A DNA stretch of 64,000 nucleotides, from contig JABDGW010000001.1 in NCBI GenBank assembly GCA_013285855.1, positions 6,424 to 70,423 of the forward strand, read 5' to 3'. The stretch comes from Bacteroidota bacterium. GTDB lineage: Bacteria; Bacteroidota; Bacteroidia; Chitinophagales; Chitinophagaceae. The translations under genes and the position numbers were made by a program. A model generated the notes under the pieces. The model had not been told where the DNA came from. It saw only the letters and a program-made list of their open reading frames with translations, and did not search any database. Positions 63,087 through 64,000 of this stretch are shown piece by piece (within the stretch, counting starts at the first letter, position 1; each line of letters begins with the position of its first letter).

Positions 63087-64000
63087 ATGAGTACCGGCGT
63101 GGAGCGGCTACCCGCATGTAGAATACTTCTTTCCACAAGCATACGAAACAAAATTGCGAATGCCTGTTATATACTTGCCGCATTACTTTTTAGCTGTAAA
63201 TTATTTGCACAGAAAGAATTAATAGTACCGCCTGCAAAATTTATTTCTACAGTTCCGTTTACACAACTTACAGGTGGCATTATCATTTTGCATGCAACGC
63301 TCGACGATTTTAAAGATACACTCAACTTCGTGCTTGGCACCGGCAGCGGTGGGATCTCGCTGAATTCGTTAACCTGCGCTTATTATCATTTAACAACGGT
63401 GCCCAGCGATAAAACAGTGCGTGGTGTAGCCGGCGCGAAAAAAGCATCCTTTGCGAATGATCATACCTTGCATTTCAAAGGTATAACCGTAGACAGCCTT
63501 GATTTTCATATCAACGATTATGAGAGTTTATCCAGTACTTACGGTATAAAAATAGATGGCATAATGGGTCTTAGTTTTTTACGACGGTATGTGGTAGCTC
63601 TTGATTATGATAAAATGGAAATGGCAGTTTTTGAACCCGGCAGTTACCAATACCCTGAGGGCGGTTATCTATTGAAACAAAACTTTTCAAATATACCCAA
63701 AGAGATCGTTGAGGTTAATGATAATACTGATGTACGTAGCCAGTTTTATTTTGATACCGGTTCAGGCTTATGTTTATTGATGACGGATGACTTCATCGAA
63801 GACAGTGCAATCTTTAAAAATAAAAGAAAACTTTATGCTGTAAACGGTCTGAGTTTCGGAGGAACAGTTCCCATGACGCTTTCCGTAGTGAAGGAAATTA
63901 AACTTGGGCCCTACAGTTTTCGTGATGTTCCGGTGTATAAATTTAAAGATCAGTATGGAGTAATTTCCTATCCTGATGTGAGCGGCGTATTGGGGAATGA
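63087..64000 (+). CDS. Aspartyl-protease-like protein, truncated by the window end
   Basis: An open frame of 304 codons that runs off the right edge, so the stop is not seen. An N-terminal export signal (residues about 25-42, LAALLFSCKLFAQ) is followed by two retropepsin-like halves. The first active-site motif reads FVLGTGSGGISL, with Gly where the catalytic Asp should be (GGC instead of GAC). The second, FYFDTGSGLCLLM, keeps its Asp. One missing aspartate could abolish a two-Asp protease, or the protein may be a pseudoenzyme. The end of the domain is outside the window. Confidence 0.75.
   Translation, partial: MSTGVERLPACRILLSTSIRNKIANACYILAALLFSCKLFAQKELIVPPAKFISTVPFTQLTGGIIILHATLDDFKDTLNFVLGTGSGGISLNSLTCAYYHLTTVPSDKTVRGVAGAKKASFANDHTLHFKGITVDSLDFHINDYESLSSTYGIKIDGIMGLSFLRRYVVALDYDKMEMAVFEPGSYQYPEGGYLLKQNFSNIPKEIVEVNDNTDVRSQFYFDTGSGLCLLMTDDFIEDSAIFKNKRKLYAVNGLSFGGTVPMTLSVVKEIKLGPYSFRDVPVYKFKDQYGVISYPDVSGVLGN

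Overview
The window is AT-rich and densely packed chromosomal DNA from a member of the Bacteroidota, most likely the Chitinophagaceae (placement inferred, not computed). The signs are a recurring TAnnTTTG -7 promoter element, a secreted protein with a type IX secretion sorting domain, a CrtD-CruF-CrtZ carotenoid operon, a bacterial geranylgeranylglyceryl phosphate synthase, LytS/LytTR and TPR-NarL-type two-component pairs, and many small lipoproteins.

Layout. 1-2875: end of a carotenoid operon (idi, crtD-like desaturase, cruF hydratase, crtZ hydroxylase), pointing to a monocyclic saproxanthin-like pigment. 2950-6526: trpS, a deoxynucleoside kinase and a long acyl-CoA dehydrogenase. 6569-8652: a Fur-family regulator and SCO1 protein divergent from merC, with a perfect palindrome in the promoter gap, then an Lrp regulator. 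8798-9886: two structured RNAs, one a 171-nt tRNA-like transcript, on either side of a DUF4760 gene. 10061-13893: mutarotase and a rhamnose-type isomerase/kinase pair. 14057-18260: PaaZ, an enoyl-CoA hydratase and an aminotransferase. 18275-26033: small proteins, a MurG-like glycosyltransferase, an EamA transporter, sixA, dxs, a LytS/LytTR pair and the GGGP synthase. 26382-29747: B12-dependent ribonucleotide reductase.

29877-34360 is an accessory stretch: VOC proteins, a TPR protein, a 21-bp tandem repeat array, and a one-gene cassette-like unit bounded by inverted repeats. 34373-41610 holds a PPTase, an SRPBCC protein, a deoxyhypusine-synthase-like enzyme, a TIGR03118 lipoprotein, a second EamA transporter, PPK2, mscL and scpA. 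41757-47319 is a TPR histidine kinase, a response regulator broken by one in-frame UGA, and a T9SS-exported multi-PPC-domain protein with a well-formed promoter. 47520-55545 contains a GH116 glycosidase, an ECF sigma/membrane protein/lipoprotein operon, a hydrolase, a GT2 enzyme and guaB. 55652-59325 has pyrG, malate dehydrogenase and a DUF2231 protein. The right end has a solitary PHP-ATPase of the TrlF/Ppl type (probable defence gene) and a truncated aspartyl-protease-like gene that lacks its first catalytic Asp.

Most genes are ordinary metabolism. The best leads are the tRNA-like RNA at 8798, the merC operator, the many promoters whose -7 box almost touches the start codon, the cassette-like unit around 32898-34181, the UGA-split regulator and the short phrase-like repeats scattered between genes.
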